Shown here: in pieces, positions 42,456 through 42,986 of the stretch
How positions within the stretch are numbered: position 1 is the first letter of the stretch
How the letters are laid out: each line of letters opens with the position of its first letter
NCBI GenBank assembly: GCA_902779315.1
Contig: CACZBC010000016.1
Span: forward strand, 1-42,986
Reading direction: 5' to 3'
DNA length: 42,986 nt
Origin: an uncultured Bacteroidales bacterium
GTDB taxonomy: Bacteria > Bacteroidota > Bacteroidia > Bacteroidales > Bacteroidaceae
Translations under genes and position numbers: made by a program
The notes under the pieces: generated by a model
Seen by the model: only the letters and a program-made list of their open reading frames with translations
Told to the model about the DNA's origin: nothing
The model's database searches: none

Positions 42456-42986
42456 TTACTGCATCATGCCTCGCGCCCCTTCGTAGGAGCAACTTGCAGC
42501 ACCTACCTTCTGTGCTTCATTCAACGCTTTTTCTATCTCAGCCACAGTGATGCCGCTCAGGCCTTTTCTTGCTTTGAATAACTCGTTAATGAATGCTGCC
42601 GCTGTCCAGTCTCCTGCGCCTGCAGTGTCAACCACTTTATCATTGGCGACGGGCTCCAAATGCTTCCATCCGGAATTCAGGCGGTAGCTCAATCCTCTTG
42701 CGCCTTGAGTCTGGATAAACAGCTTATCCTTGTAGCTTTCAAACTGCTCTACGTCTTTAATGCGCTGATCTGAGAACTTGATGATATCAGCCACTTCAAC
42801 GCACTGATTGAACCGCTTCACATCTCCTCCTCTGCTTGAAGGTTCAAAGAAGATTACCGAACCCTTTTCCTTGAACGTTTCTGCCAACTTCTGAATGGCT
42901 GGAGAAACCCTGTCAAAGAAAAAAACATTGGGAACAAAATCCATTTTTTCAATCACCTCATTCGCCTGTTTCAACGTCAGAGACTT
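42456..42986 (-). CDS. PfkB-family carbohydrate kinase, C-terminal part, cut by window edge
   Basis: 176 codons are visible to the right edge, with no start inside the window. The PfkB signature 2 is DTAGAGDWTAAAFINELF, where the last D of GAGD is the catalytic base. Upstream, GSVIFFEPSSRGGD and IIKFSDQRIKD fit the ribokinase fold. The protein would phosphorylate a sugar or nucleoside, but the substrate is not decidable. The gene ends normally at TAA, 23 bases before the truncated regulator fragment. Base composition resembles the core genes rather than the AT-rich segment. Confidence 0.88.
   Translation of the reverse strand, partial: KSLTLKQANEVIEKMDFVPNVFFFDRVSPAIQKLAETFKEKGSVIFFEPSSRGGDVKRFNQCVEVADIIKFSDQRIKDVEQFESYKDKLFIQTQGARGLSYRLNSGWKHLEPVANDKVVDTAGAGDWTAAAFINELFKARKGLSGITVAEIEKALNEAQKVGAASCSYEGARGMMQ

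Overview
This window looks like a chromosomal segment from a member of the Bacteroidales, most probably Prevotella or a close relative. The main reasons are: Bacteroidetes-type promoters (TAnnTTTG at -7) ahead of most transcription units; a SusC/SusD pair; an N-terminally extended SecA; the Bacteroidales order argR-GNAT-argG-argC-argD; and four secreted proteins ending in the 'YNLAGQR...KGI.I.(N/D)GKK' sorting tail typical of Prevotella. Species cannot be fixed from the sequence alone.

Layout. 1-3824 (minus): arginine operon argR, GNAT acetyltransferase, argG, argC, argD (cut by the window edge), with palindromes at the argR promoter that look like an autoregulatory operator. 3951-7933 (minus): a coupled envelope operon coaX, outer-membrane beta-barrel protein, lptC, CNNM/CBS/CorC membrane protein. 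8139-11859: a GH95 alpha-fucosidase diverging from a DUF5009/HGSNAT-like membrane acyltransferase. 11936-14525 (minus): a 780-residue secreted protein with a sorting tail, followed by a 49-residue small protein. 14711-23815 (plus): DUF4105 protein, a degenerate alkaline-phosphatase-fold protein, secA, a conserved 146-residue protein and a PpiD/SurA-type foldase. 24125-37457 (minus): a six-gene SusC/SusD operon with a zinc-metallohydrolase lipoprotein, a DUF4302 lipoprotein, a large secreted protein with a BACON-like domain and an M6 metalloprotease. It reads as a secreted proteolysis/peptide-capture system. 37656-42432: an AT-rich accessory segment holding a SEFIR-domain protein and a PD-(D/E)XK-nuclease-like protein, flanked on both sides by 5'-truncated genes. 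42456-42986: the C-terminal part of a PfkB-type sugar kinase.

The two observations I would follow first are these. (i) Four intergenic arrays (about 1277-1396, 7989-8130, 17485-17572 and 23909-24005) are built from degenerate units repeating at exactly 22 bp. Their idealised core is a 20-bp perfect palindrome, and they match no standard feature class that I recognise. (ii) The SEFIR plus PD-(D/E)XK gene pair at 38718-41970 is a candidate two-gene anti-phage or conflict system in an island that has broken its neighbours. Further points are a pair of genes whose GTG start codons sit five bases after the -7 box (likely leaderless mRNAs), a phosphatase-fold protein lacking nearly all metal ligands, and an overlooked 49-residue gene.
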